This document shows, piece by piece, positions 54,065-64,000 of a stretch of 64,000 nucleotides of DNA; the first letter of the stretch is position 1; each line of letters begins with the position of its first letter. The position numbers and the translations under genes were made by a program. Source of the DNA: Xenoacremonium recifei (lineage: Eukaryota; Ascomycota; Sordariomycetes; Hypocreales; Nectriaceae); NCBI GenBank assembly GCA_012184525.1, contig WOFQ01000056.1:124001-188000 (forward strand), given 5' to 3'. Below the pieces are notes generated by a model. That model did no database searches. It saw only the letters and a program-made list of their open reading frames with translations, and was not told the DNA's origin.

Positions 54065-55531
54065 TTAGGACGACGGGCCCAAGCTTGGCTTGTACCTTTT
54101 GCTGGTTGAATCCGGAGTCGCATCGCGGGCCGGGGCCGGGCGAGTTTTGGCGTCTCGGGAGGCCTTGTTCTGGCTTTCTAAGAGAGCATCCAAGCCCGCA
54201 CGGATCTCGTCGAGTCTCGTTCCACGGCCCCAGTCCAGGATGTTCAGGATGTACCTGCGTAGACGTAAGTAGGCATCGGCCTGCCTGGTACAAAACTCGT
54301 CGACAACGCCCATGTAGTAAAACTCGTCTTGCTTCCAAGTCACATACAAGGCTGCGTAGTAGTTGTTCATCGCAATGCTGAAAGTGGTTGTCTCGACTGG
54401 TGGTCGCGTCTTCTCGCATTCGCTGACTTGAACGTGGAGTCGTTCTGCAATATTGACGCTGGTAGAAGAAGCTCCGAGGCACTGGTTTGTGGCAACCCAA
54501 AGCCTGTTTCCTGATGAATTAGGACCGTCGCCCTTGAATTCGACGGTAAGGAAGGGATATAATAGCCCATCACTATTTGCTTGGGGCGTACGTGCCATTC
54601 CCCTCATCAGAAGTCTCTGTGCGTTGTTGAAAGCTACTTTGTTGTAGCCGTACAGCAAATCAGGCACCGGGTTGCTTACTTTGAGAAGGCTCTTCGAGTC
54701 TGGCACCCAGTGGCGACTCATCGGCAGCCGAGATGAAAGTTGGAGAGGATGAGCTAGGCCGGGGTTGGGGAACAGGGTTGAGGAGAAGTGTGTCTCAACG
54801 TTACTCTCATTAGCACCCCACCCAAGCGCTGTCGTATGAGGATTCTTGATCTTATCCCGTGAAGGACCAGGAGAGCCCCGGCCCTGCTTGATTCGCTCTA
54901 TCAGCTCAACTACGTGATCTGGAAAGGCCTCATCTTGTTGAAGCAAGATGTTGTTATCTTCGAGATTTTCGCTTCTGTAGGTGGCTTGTTCCACCAAGCT
55001 CTTGCCTCCTGGGCTCTTTCCCGATGACTGAAAGGAAGGGGTGACTTCTGGTGAGCCATTGGATCCAGTTCGTGGCACTCTCTGGTATTCCGGGTTCAGG
55101 GGCGAGCCGCGCGAAGGGGTAGAATCGGGCGTGTTGCCGCGAAAGTGGTTCATGTCTGGAAGTGACGCCGGCGGAACCGGAACGGATACTCCCGGAGGGC
55201 TGCAAAGGCAGGAGTCTGATCGGCAACGTTCTCGTTCTGATGTAGCTGAAAGGGGATCAATAGACTCGAGCCATTGAGAGACGAAGCTCTGGAGTGAGTC
55301 TGGAGGGTATTCCGGCACTGCAGAATCGAGATAAAAAGGGTCAACGAGATCTTGGAGAAACAAGGCGTAAGGGTGTGTCGGTTGTGGGTGTTGCAGAGCT
55401 GTCTGGTCGTCCTCGCCGTCGAGTGTTTCAAGGCGAGCTCTCTTGCTCGGAGAAGGATGAAGATCGAACTCTTCCGCCTCGAGGCGCCTTTTGTATCCCT
55501 GTGACGGCACTAAATCGCAGTATGTGAGCAT
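54065..55531 (-). CDS. DUF7924 protein, copy A (E-x-K retained)
   Basis: Reading from the ATG at 55531 gives 488 residues; an upstream exon (ATG near 55672) cannot be excluded, since the frame upstream lacks a clear start. An N-terminal nuclear-localisation-like part (YKRRLEAEEFD...SPSKRARLE) and about 200 disordered residues precede the conserved domain (about 285-460). Motifs: NPVPDLLYGYN, LYPFLTVEFKGDG (Glu331, Lys333), VATNQCLGAS, SVNIAERLHV, and RRYILNILDWGRG near the end. The PD...E-x-K order resembles PD-(D/E)XK nucleases; that relation is my inference. The family is widespread and multi-copy in filamentous fungi without known function. A paralogue stands head to head 1.25 kb away. Confidence 0.82.
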   Translation of the reverse strand: MLTYCDLVPSQGYKRRLEAEEFDLHPSPSKRARLETLDGEDDQTALQHPQPTHPYALFLQDLVDPFYLDSAVPEYPPDSLQSFVSQWLESIDPLSATSERERCRSDSCLCSPPGVSVPVPPASLPDMNHFRGNTPDSTPSRGSPLNPEYQRVPRTGSNGSPEVTPSFQSSGKSPGGKSLVEQATYRSENLEDNNILLQQDEAFPDHVVELIERIKQGRGSPGPSRDKIKNPHTTALGWGANESNVETHFSSTLFPNPGLAHPLQLSSRLPMSRHWVPDSKSLLKVSNPVPDLLYGYNKVAFNNAQRLLMRGMARTPQANSDGLLYPFLTVEFKGDGPNSSGNRLWVATNQCLGASSTSVNIAERLHVQVSECEKTRPPVETTTFSIAMNNYYAALYVTWKQDEFYYMGVVDEFCTRQADAYLRLRRYILNILDWGRGTRLDEIRAGLDALLESQNKASRDAKTRPAPARDATPDSTSKRYKPSLGPSS

Positions 55532-55990
55532 CTCTAAACACTTCAATAGTCCTGGTGGTGTCAATGGTGTCTGTCATACCTGTGTTCTCTTTGCTGTGTA
55601 GAGCGTCGCTTAGCTCTTGCTGTAATGTTTTGGACAGCCTCACAGGATTCTGTTTCGACTGTCGATCGCGCATCGTGAAGAGGATCAAAAGAGAAGAGGC
55701 AAAAGATGAGCCTTTTAAGAGCAGAGAGAATCGCAATAACAGATGGTTTGCCGACAATGGCCATCTGATTGAAGAGGTCTTGATTGCGCGAGGGTGAAAA
55801 GAATTTACTGGTGCCCAGCTTAGTCACGATTCAACACATTCTTGACTGTACGTGGAAACTCGATCAGAGCCCTGCTTGTTTGCGATTTGAGGGTGAATAA
55901 GAGAACCCGATTATCCGGGGTACAACGATTCAGGGACGAAATTGTCACAGTGCGATGCCTTAATTAAGCACCGTCTGCGTGGGACATCAT

Positions 55991-56600
55991 ATGAACAATC
56001 CTCCTGTTCGTGGGGGGAGAATCAGCCATCTTCACAGAAGTCCCTATCAAATCTTTGTGTTGGCTTCTGGGTCTCTTATCAAAGGAATCTATCAGTGTTC
56101 ATTTTGTGTTACTGTTGACGTGCCGTCGCGTGATCAGGATCACACTACTGATGACAGCTTCACGCAACTGTGTGGCTGCTGCGATATGGGCATCCAAGAA
56201 GGCATGTTGAAGCTGAACAAACCATTTGAGATAACGAGACTGTATGTCAACGCAGAGGGCATCTGTTGGTTTTTAGACCGAAGACGTTATCTACTGCGCA
56301 CATATAAGAGTCATGTGAGCTTAGACAAGGACAAACAAGAACCCCCGGGCTCTACTCTGTCGTGATTCAACGACACATCTGATTGTAGGTGTCAGGTGGT
56401 TATGTAAAGACGGTGACCTGTTTACATATGACTTAGAGAGAGAGGACTTTTTGCTCAGCTGTGATACTAAAAATGAAGGTCTTCTGTGCGCCGTCGTCAC
56501 GGGTGGAGTGAACAGTTATTGTATATGTTACCTTGACGGGCTGGTGATTCATGGATACCGTACTGTTCGCAAAAGTGAGAGGTTTGTGAAAAATACGTGA
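55991..56600 (+). pseudogene. Broken or oddly spliced Cys-rich gene between the DUF7924 copies
   Basis: Two open stretches carry similar-looking text. From the ATG at 55991 to about 56314: IKGIYQCSFCVTVDVPSRDQ, LCGCCDMGIQEG and NAEGICWFLDRRRYLLRTYK. From about 56391 to the TGA at 56598: VRWLCKDGDLFTYDLEREDF, LLCAVVTGGVNSYCICYLDG. A GTGAGC donor at 56315 and a GTAG acceptor at 56388 would join them, but the second stretch is then out of frame. A weak GTCATG donor at 56310 restores frame. So this is either a gene with an unusual donor or one broken by a small frameshift. The repeated WF/WL...YLLRTY/LFTYDL pattern hints at beta-rich repeats. I do not recognise the family. Confidence 0.4.
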
Positions 56601-56779
56601 GGGTTCCTCACGAACGGGAATTTCCCTTCGTGCGTTCCTCTGGGTTTGTACCCTTTCCTTGACGGACGGAGTAGGAACCTCCTCCTCTCATCTACCATCA
56701 GTCCAGTTCTCGTCTTCTCGCCCATCTGAGAACCGTCCCTTCTCATCACCACTCATCCTTTTTCTTTCAAGAACTCTCG

Positions 56780-57976
56780 ATGGAAACCACTGAGAGGAAG
56801 ATGGCCAGTGACGACGGCAGCCAGAACCAGGTCTCGAACGAGCCTCAGCCTGAACACCTTTCAGCCACGTTTCAGCGATATCTCGATGAACCCGTCGACC
56901 AGAAAGAAGAACGAGAGTTGTTTCAAAGATTCGTTTCGCATTGGCGCATCTCTCCCAAACCCTGGCCCGGACCAGAGTCAACTTGTGCCTCCGATGCGAC
57001 GCCGCTTTCGACTCGATCCTACGCCTCTCTTGCCAGCCGACCTTCTCGAGACGAGACAAGCGAGCCGCCAGAAAATTGCTTTGAGGAGCACCTCTATTAC
57101 CGCCAGGATCATCTTCAGCAGAACGGCATTTTTCTGCATTGGTCACCAGAGTTACCAGGCCACGTTGCCCAGCTAGTAGCTCAACTCAACATAGATAGGG
57201 CTCCCCCTAGTCCCTCGCTCGATGAAGCCGATGAAGTCAAGATTGACCCAGAGTACCTCGGCATAGGTGCTATCAAATCAAATCCACGGGGATACTTTTT
57301 GAACCGCTTCTTCCCTTGTCCCGGCCTGGCCGATCCCCTCAGACGCAAGGATCAGTCGCCTATGGCTCATGAAGCCATGCCCAGCTCGGGTCGAACCGCC
57401 AACAAAGTGAGCCCTCTGGTCCCAGATTTGCTATACGGTTACAACATTAGCCAGGCTTTCAACGATACACAACAAACCCTTCTCCGTATTCTAGCGAAGA
57501 TTGGAGCGAGCCCGTTTGGCAACGGTTCGAATTTCGTGTATCCGTTCCTGGCCATCGAGTTCGTTGGTGATGGTCCTGGTTCTGCGGATGGTCATTGGGT
57601 GGCTACGAACAAATGCCTTGGAAGTGCTGCCTCCTGTGTCAATATTGCAGAGCGACTTCGCATGAGACTAGAGGACACCCAATCACTTGACACTACGGCT
57701 TTCGCCATGGTCGTAACCCCCGTGGGCGCAACGCTCTATGCGTGTTGGAAGGACGACAGCAATTACTACATGCAAGTAGTTGATTACATGCCCCTTTTCT
57801 ATCCCCAGTCTTACCTTAAATTTCGTCGGTACATCCTCAATATCGTCGACTGGGGACGGGACAGACTTAAGGACATACAAGCTGGCTTGGATAGCCTGCT
57901 GAGCCAGGATGATTCTGAGGAGGGAAGTCCGCCTAGAAAGAGACAGAGGACTGCTTCGCCATCCGAGTCATCCTAG
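56780..57976 (+). CDS. DUF7924 protein, copy B (E-x-K lysine missing)
   Basis: Single exon of 398 residues, paralogous to the gene at 54065-55531 and divergent from it. The conserved domain spans about 205-375: SPLVPDLLYGYN, VYPFLAIEFVGDG (Glu260; Val262 where copy A has Lys), VATNKCLGSAASCVNIAERL (Lys278 where copy A has Gln), and RRYILNIVDWGRDRL. The tail PPRKRQRTASPSESS is a likely nuclear signal. The disordered N-terminus is shorter than in copy A. If the domain is a nuclease, the E-x-K change suggests an inactive or altered active site; the new Lys278 might compensate. This is inference. Intact frame and motif spacing argue against a pseudogene. Confidence 0.85.
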   Translation: METTERKMASDDGSQNQVSNEPQPEHLSATFQRYLDEPVDQKEERELFQRFVSHWRISPKPWPGPESTCASDATPLSTRSYASLASRPSRDETSEPPENCFEEHLYYRQDHLQQNGIFLHWSPELPGHVAQLVAQLNIDRAPPSPSLDEADEVKIDPEYLGIGAIKSNPRGYFLNRFFPCPGLADPLRRKDQSPMAHEAMPSSGRTANKVSPLVPDLLYGYNISQAFNDTQQTLLRILAKIGASPFGNGSNFVYPFLAIEFVGDGPGSADGHWVATNKCLGSAASCVNIAERLRMRLEDTQSLDTTAFAMVVTPVGATLYACWKDDSNYYMQVVDYMPLFYPQSYLKFRRYILNIVDWGRDRLKDIQAGLDSLLSQDDSEEGSPPRKRQRTASPSESS

Positions 57977-58443
57977 GCTTAGTGGTTCATTGCATTGTGC
58001 TGAGTTATGGTACGGAGGCTGGGTTCAAGCTTGAGGGGTCAAGTCAGGTTGGGGGTGTAGATTAGGGTCAGGCTTGCGTTCGGATTTGAGCGTTGGGTTC
58101 AGAAAGGAAGGTTTATGTGAATATATTAAGTCAAGATCAATGTGAAGAAGTCATGTCAAGCTTTTGAGGCCTAATTATGATTGCGACCGTGTAGGCACAT
58201 CAGAACGCAACACTCAAGAAACGTAGTATTTTGAACTGCAGTTCTAGGATTTCAACCATATATTCTTCAACTTCTTCTATAAAACAACTGTAGGTACAAT
58301 GTATGAATAGATCTGTATCTACATCTAAAGGCTTTAAAATATATATACGAGCAATAATAATGCTTACAGGAAATAGAAGTTTCGCAACTCCTCAACCAAG
58401 AAATCTAGACTTGCCAATGGTCAATGATTCGTCAAAATCGACT
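57977..58443. other. 3' flank of DUF7924 copy B, then AT-rich spacer
   Basis: The first 150 bases are G-rich with GGGTTCA, GGGTCA and TTAGGGTCAGG, echoing the G-rich repeat 3' of copy A. The rest is AT-rich 3' flank of both convergent genes. Confidence 0.5.
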
Positions 58444-60114
58444 TCACCACCATCCCAGCTTGAAACCTCCCCAGTTAAGGTTGGTGAAGACTCCCTTGGG
58501 GTCGTATATACGCTGAATGGCCAACATCTTCTCCAAATTATTGTTGCCATATGCCGGGAAGGGGTTCTGGAACTCGCCAGCGTCGCCCATGTAGATAAAC
58601 TCGGTAGAAAGTCCCATCTTCTTGTTGAGTGCGTGGAGGCGAGATATGAGTCTCTCAGACCAGGCCGTCATGCGGAGATCGTCCTCCTCGTTAGCCCAGG
58701 AGGTTGCGATTTGCCACCCTAGGCTGGTTAGCGATTGTTGAACTGAGTCGCGAGCTGCTAAAGACTTACAGATGTATGACTGGCTGTCGTCCAGACCGAA
58801 AGTGTTTCCGATGCCGTTCGTCTTGGCGACACTCAGACCAGTCTTAGGCACGAGGTTCATCACAAAGGTCGGGTACAGCCCTTCAACGTCCAAGACGTCC
58901 GTAATCGCTTCGCGCCACTGATGGTATATGTAGGTCAGCTGTTCGGCATCAGGCTTGATCGTATGATGGGCGAACTGGATTCTGATTGACACATTAGCAT
59001 GGTGGCTCCTCTCAGTCTTTTAGTCAATCGAAGGACTCACCGGAACATCTGATTCGGCGTCTCAAACTGTGAGTGCCAGACAATAGGCTCAGTCACATTG
59101 TACAGACGCGACACCGCCGGCATCTCGTTGAAGCTCGCAAATCTGGATGGCGGAGACTCGGTGCCCTCCTGGAGACCAAATACCTGCGGCGTGAGTTCTC
59201 CCGTCGTAACATTGTAGCTCATGTTGATGACGGCTCCAGCACCCAGCGTCGCATCCTCATTCTCGACCATCTCACACGTCGCCTTGATAAACGCCGGCAC
59301 TTGCGACTCGTTGAAGACCTGGTACGTGCTGCTGACCTTTGGCACATAGTACGTCTTGAGCACAAACTTAGTGACGATGCCGAAGTTGTTCGCGCCGCCC
59401 TTGAGCGCCCAGAACAGATCGGGGTGTTCCGTCTGCGAGGCATTGACAACACTGGCGTCGCCGAGGATGACTTCGTAGCGCAGCACGTTGTCCATGCTGA
59501 AGCCGAACTTGTTCAGGAAATAGCTGACACCGCCGACGAGAGTCAGTCCAGGGACACCGATGCTCTTGAGACGGCCACCAATGGCGTATCGGCCGTAGGG
59601 AGCGAGTTCTGCGTAGACATCGACCCAGCGGTTTCCAGGGCCGACTTCGACTGTCTCCTCGGCTTCGTTGTATTGCAGATGGTCAAGACCGTTGAGACCG
59701 ACGAGGACGCCTTCGTTGACGTTATTGGAGCCCGGGAACTAATTACAAACTCTTAGTTCTGCCATGCTAAAAAGGGTCTCGGATACTCACGTTCATGTGT
59801 CCTCCACCACGGATCGCAAACTGCGCATCGCAATTCCCAAAGATGCGCACCGCCTCGACAACTTGATCCGCGGCTGTGGGCATGAAGATGCACGACGGCG
59901 AAAGATCCGAGCGGATATCCCAGAAGTTGACGCTCTCGTTAGCATAGCCGGTCGTCCCCGGCATCAGCAGCAAGTCCTCATAGAGCGACTGGAGCTTCGA
60001 GCAGGCACAGGCCGAGCCAGTCGATGACGTCTCATTGCGAGCAAGGAGGTTGGACGCGCTGACGATAGACGCAGAGCTGGCTATGAGAGCCGGGAGGAGG
60101 TTTCGAGGCACCAT
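58444..60114 (-). CDS. Secreted FAD-linked oxidoreductase (BBE/PCMH type)
   Basis: Four exons: 60114-59791, 59738-59041, 58981-58770 and 58718-58444, with introns of 52, 59 and 51 nt; phases 0, 2 and 1 fit, giving 502 residues. A signal peptide is visible (MVPRNLLPALIASSASIVSA). The PCMH FAD domain has FAIRGGGHMN with His106, the usual covalent FAD attachment site, then VGPGNRWVDVYAELAPYGRY and GGVSYFLNKFGFSMDNVLRY. A BBE motif closes the protein (NLNWGGFKLGWW). Several N-x-S/T sites fit secretion. Members oxidise sugars, alkaloids or secondary-metabolite intermediates; the substrate is unknown. Neither biosynthetic neighbours nor a regulator is seen nearby. Confidence 0.92.
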
Positions 60115-60919
60115 GTTGGAGGCGAGGCAAGGTGAGTGTTGGCGGATGGTGATCCAAGGAAAATGTCCAAGACGATGCGCGACTCCTTATATTTATCCTC
60201 CATCCGACGATCTTAATCCCCCATCCATAAGCCTCATCTTCGTCATTGTTTCCGATATAGCTCATAGGAGAAGGCGAATTGTTTACGTGATAGTCCGTGG
60301 CTCATCCCGAGACCGAGAGCGTGGTACCGATGAAACCTCCACGGAAGATCTCATCTACGCAAACCCCGTGACGAACGGTCCCGACCTACCTTAACCGATC
60401 TTTTATTATTTGTCACTATGCATTTTCCACACAAGGCTCGGTGTTTCTGGCCTTGGCCATCTCATTGTCACCAGCCAATTATAGCGTCGGGCTCGCTCTC
60501 GCTCTCGCTCCCTCGATCTCATTAAAAGCCATGCAGATCTCCCGGGCATTTATCCCAATGAGATCAGCCCTGTGCCTTGCATCACCAGTACCTTAACCCC
60601 AGACGTCGGCTTCAAGTACCGGGCCCTCTATTTTCGGCAATCGTGCATTTTATGCGTTAGCTCCCGAAGGTGCCGGATCTTGGGTGAGAGATAGATTGAG
60701 ACACCGGATGACTTTGGTTGGCGTCTATTCACTACTATAGACTTGCACCGAATTCGCTCCTGAACTGCCATCGAGATTCGCATATTCCATTGAAGGGTGC
60801 AAATTTACTTCGTCAAATTATATGTACTATTTTAGCATGAATAGTATTGTATAGTAGCAGCCTTGCCAGATGGCATCTGTTTCTAAACTAACGAACCCTG
60901 AACCAGCCAGTTGAGATAC
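60115..60919. other. Intergenic, promoter of the FAD oxidase and 3' flank of an unknown gene
   Basis: No gene seen. A short CTCTCG/CTCGCT microrepeat occurs around 60490-60512. Confidence 0.5.
60187..60196 (-). promoter_or_regulatory. TATA-like element of the FAD oxidoreductase gene
   Basis: Minus strand ATAAATATAA about 75 bp upstream of the ATG at 60114. Confidence 0.5.
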
Positions 60920-61897
60920 TTACCGTCTTGAACCCAACGCCGTAAAGCCAAACATGTCTACAATTCTATGCGGGTTGCTTATCCGCTCACTCCAACTCAC
61001 CTTCTCTCTGCGATCCGACAGCCAACAGAGTGCCTTACACCAGACTACCTTAACGTCTTCATCCAGGGTCTGCCCCCTCGTCAGCGGTCTCGCATAAATC
61101 ACAGGCCGCAGTACAAGCCCAATTGGCCGGCCATCCAACTCCCAGCCTTTCCTCACTATCTTCGCAGGTTCGGCGTCCATCGCCTGCGTGCAGAACATGA
61201 ATGGCTGCTCCTCCAGCTGCGGCATGAGGGCGAACCGGATCTTGTATTTTCGTCTCCACATGCGGATCGCTATGAGGGCAAAGGCATGGAATATTTCTGT
61301 AAGAATAGGCAGGGGGTCTTTGTTCTTGCAGAACAGACATTTGTGCGAGTCGATGAAAGCCTTTGCATAAGTTTCCGCCCATGATTTCTTTGGAGGCGCG
61401 TGTTCCTCCAGCCACCTAACGATCATGACCCTCCAACCAATCGCAGGGCCAATGCCACCTATTTTATTGTCAGTATGTCCCCAAAGACGAGATGCCACAG
61501 TATACATACTATTGGACTTGATCTTGTCATACATATGCCTGATGCTTCTATGCAACATCCAAGTTCTTGTACCGAACCGGTTACTTGGCCCATCCAGGAG
61601 AAAGAAGGGATCCTCCAAGTACTGCGTACATAGGGATTGGGTTAGAGCTGCCTGAAGCAGCGGCCGTGAGGACTTCCCTTTAGACCGAGTTGTCTCGAAC
61701 TTGAGTTCTTTTGGGCAATCATCGTAGAATTTGGAGTGGTTGAAAATGGGCCAGAAGTCCAAAAGTCTGCTGTCCAGCTGTGATGATGAGATCTTGAATA
61801 AACTGAACTTGGTACAGAAGTCCGGGAGGCATTTGTCGAAGAAGTCTAGAAGCATTGACCGGATCAGGTCGTCCCTCTCAAGCCTGTGATCGTCCAT
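60920..61897 (-). CDS. Unrecognised protein, 325 residues
   Basis: Single open frame; the start is placed at the ATG at 61897 (MDDHRLERDDLIRSMLLDFF), though codons upstream stay open without an ATG. The protein is globular-looking, rich in Trp, Arg and Lys: RTWMLHRSIRHMYDKIKSN, GGIGPAIGWRVMIVRWLEEH, DSHKCLFCKNKDPLPILTEI, then RKYKIRFALMPQLEEQPFMF and RPIGLVLRPVIYARPL. CLFC might bind metal. There is no signal peptide; the IFHAFALIAIRMW run is a possible buried helix. The stop TAA at 60920 falls within a strong GTAAGT donor, so the C-terminus may continue in another exon. No known family is recognised; such genes are often lineage-restricted. Confidence 0.6.
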   Translation of the reverse strand: MDDHRLERDDLIRSMLLDFFDKCLPDFCTKFSLFKISSSQLDSRLLDFWPIFNHSKFYDDCPKELKFETTRSKGKSSRPLLQAALTQSLCTQYLEDPFFLLDGPSNRFGTRTWMLHRSIRHMYDKIKSNSMYTVASRLWGHTDNKIGGIGPAIGWRVMIVRWLEEHAPPKKSWAETYAKAFIDSHKCLFCKNKDPLPILTEIFHAFALIAIRMWRRKYKIRFALMPQLEEQPFMFCTQAMDAEPAKIVRKGWELDGRPIGLVLRPVIYARPLTRGQTLDEDVKVVWCKALCWLSDRREKVSWSERISNPHRIVDMFGFTALGSRR

Positions 61898-62416
61898 ACT
61901 ACAAGTGTGTGGTTGGATAGGAGGGAAAGTTGGCCTTGTGCTCTCTGCCACGGCCAGGTTCGGTGGAATCGACTCTGGTGCGACGGGAAACCCCGTCAGA
62001 AAGTCTATGAGCTGATGACATTATTGAAGTTGCAAGAGATTTCCAGATAACCGACCCTCAAGGTTCACTTGGCGTCGAACAGCAGGATCAATCCTGCCCT
62101 CAAGGTTGCTTAAACTTTCCACAAAGAGGGCTTCCTTCAACATGTCTACGAATCAGCTTCAGAAGAGGCTTACGCCTTCCTCTCGTTTTATGTGTTTTCA
62201 CCCCATTGATTACAAGCACTTTCGTTCCAACTCACACGCGACCTCGATTACTAAGGCCTCCCTATAGAGACCAATACCCCCTCCCTACCTCGGCCTGGCC
62301 AGCTCAGACTCTCTCTCCTTCATCTCAGGCCGTGTAGGTCAGAATCTTGTCTTCGTCGGGAGAGCTTCCCAGTCTTGTTGGCCAGGCCTTAAATCACCTA
62401 ACACTATCTCGACACC
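61898..62416. other. Divergent promoter between two unrecognised genes
   Basis: About 0.5 kb; the right half is CT-rich leader. No gene or TATA box is clear. Confidence 0.5.
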
Positions 62417-63375
62417 ATGGGGTTCAACAACGACATGAAGGAGAAGGCCATCTTCGCGACCGAAACGACCGACTTTGGCTCAGGTAAGCATCCCCGCCAG
62501 AAATCGTACTCACCAGTTATTGACTCAGCGCTCAGGCTATACCAGTACTTACAAGACCACCAAGTTCAGCGACTGGTGCCGGCTGAAGAGGAAGCGGCTG
62601 TCTCAGTGCTTCTCTGGCGCGAAGTAAGTCACTAATATTCGGCTCACATCCTTCTAATACTAATTGCGTCAGCTGCCTGCCTACCCGTAGCGCCTCTCCT
62701 GAGACCTTTTATGACGAGAAGGAAGCTCCCCCATGGGCGGGCTATAACACGTCCCGACACTACGGGTTTACATGCTCGCAACGTTATAAGCCGGCACAGC
62801 ATAAATTTGACCCGACCAAGCGACACATCTGGGTAGACAGATACGACGATACCCGCAGGCTGACTGGCTTCTTGTCCTGGAGAATTGCAAAGGTTGGTAC
62901 CGTCACCCCAAGCTTCAAGTATTAAGAGTCTGAACTGACGAACCCGTGACTGTCTCAGGGCGAATTCATTGACGAGGAAGCCGGCTCTGACTGCACCATG
63001 GGCTGGACAGCGAGCGACACCGACTGGAAAAAGTATGTCGTCTTGCGAGTGTACTCCTGCAAAGACGATATCCCTCCGGACACAATCGAGGAAGCTTGTA
63101 GGTATTCTCACAGCAATGGCAGACTCATCATTAACCTTCTTCAAGGCGCTCGTCACGTCGGTCTTGTGAAGATTGACCTCAATGGCTTCGATTGGGACCA
63201 GTGTCCGACTCGTGTCCATGCAGATGGGAACAAATACTATAAAGGGTGGTTCGATATCAAGTCCCGGCTTGATGAGAGTGGCAAGCTTGTTTTCAGCTTG
63301 TACCACGAGGGCAAGTTCGTTGCCAAGAACTCCATTGACATCTCCAAGGACCATGCGCAGGGATGGGTTTATTAA
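62417..63375 (+). CDS. Unrecognised protein, 263 residues, four exons
   Basis: Exons 62417-62483, 62536-62623, 62673-62892 and 62959-63375; introns of 52, 49 and 66 nt with standard signals and matching phases (1, 2, 0). The ATG has a perfect context (CACCATGGGG). The product starts MGFNNDMKEKAIFATETTDF and is hydrophilic with many aromatic residues: FYDEKEAPPWAGYNTSRHYG, RHIWVDRYDDTRRLTGFLSW, DCTMGWTASDTDWKKYVVLR, GLVKIDLNGFDWDQCPTRVH and a final KNSIDISKDHAQGWVY. Gly2 might be myristoylated, although the context is not classic. No signal peptide, membrane helix or catalytic motif is evident. The careful intron structure argues for a real, expressed gene. I do not recognise the family. Confidence 0.7.
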
Positions 63376-64000
63376 TTGTATAATGGGTTCTAATTCTCGG
63401 GGATGGTTTGTATGGCGTCAGAATCTACGAGTTGGAGGCCGGAGGATGATGCGGGGACTCTCTCCGCAGGTTAATTACATTTTCTGAGATCGTTTTTCCT
63501 GGACACATACACGTAGTTACACCAGATATCGTCTCTGCAAGCCCAATCTTCCATCTTGCGCGACTCTTACAAACCCCGGTCCTCTCGGCCCATTCCGCCG
63601 GGTCTCAGCAGGGAAATCTCACCCGCCTAATGCTCCACTCCGACAGTGCTTCGGCTCACGTTCCGGAATCTGTCTCTATATAGTTGCCAGTCATTCTGTA
63701 AATCTCATATCAAACCCGAATGAACTCGTCGCAAGCCCGAATACATCAAGTCGTCAAAGAGTCGATGGTACTTGGGATGTTATAGGACGCTGTGACTTGA
63801 GCAAACCCAGTCCTCACATGACGTGCTAAAAGATGGCGAGGTAATAGACCCAAGGTCCTGAATTGAGTGTTTGCTTACAAGTCTTCCGATTTCGGTTGTG
63901 TAAGTCAAATAGGCCAAAGAAAGACAGATATCGTTGTTCCCTCCGATTCGCACCACGGGAATGCTGCTTGGAGAACTGAGGCAAGTGTCTGCGAGCTCAT
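63376..64000. other. Right-hand flank, no gene seen
   Basis: 3' flank of the preceding gene and about 500 bases of mixed sequence reaching the window edge, without a supported frame or repeat. Confidence 0.5.

Noticed and set aside
59073..59756. 227-codon plus-strand frame
   Set aside because: Antisense to exon 2 of the FAD oxidoreductase.

Overview
The window is nuclear DNA of a filamentous ascomycete (Pezizomycotina, most likely a sordariomycete; I cannot fix the genus). The grounds are 42-200 nt introns with GT..CTAAC/CTGAC..AG signals, Zn2Cys6 regulators, an Ssk1 response regulator, fungus-only families such as DUF7924, and about 3 kb per gene on both strands. Exon coordinates were worked out by eye from splice signals and frame, so they are predictions. 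I found no tRNA, rRNA, CRISPR or intact transposon.

Layout. 0-11 kb: the 3' end of an aldehyde dehydrogenase gene, a Zn2Cys6 regulator, a membrane-anchored MOSC protein convergent with an MFS transporter, and the tRNA adenosine deaminase subunit Tad2 with a very long N-terminus. 11-24 kb: a regulator-like protein with half a zinc cluster and a C-terminal membrane segment, a ZGRF1/Mte1-type DUF2439 protein with a 28-residue repeat, a BAR-SH3 protein with a GC-AG intron, and a conserved-looking unknown. 24-33 kb: large gene-free stretches, a MARVEL-like membrane protein, a 59-residue zinc-binding protein followed by a perfect hairpin, a tyrosine phosphatase and mitoribosomal mS45/Bot1. 33-45 kb: Ssk1, a CCDC97-like protein, a GH43 glycosidase without signal peptide, a large class 3 lipase and glucosamine-6-phosphate N-acetyltransferase.

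44.7-49.2 kb holds three sugar oxidoreductases side by side: a KduD-like SDR, a zinc polyol dehydrogenase and an NADPH-type aldo-keto reductase. Together they look like a small polyol, pentose or uronate catabolic group; the first two share a divergent promoter region. Next come the Golgi SNARE Sed5 and a DJ-1/PfpI protein.

54-64 kb looks accessory. Two DUF7924 paralogues stand head to head around a broken-looking Cys-rich gene, and G-rich repeats lie beyond the 3' end of one. A secreted FAD-linked oxidase and two unrecognised genes follow. The DUF7924 pair is the best candidate for something undescribed. One copy keeps a PD...E-x-K pattern as in PD-(D/E)XK nucleases; the other has lost that lysine.
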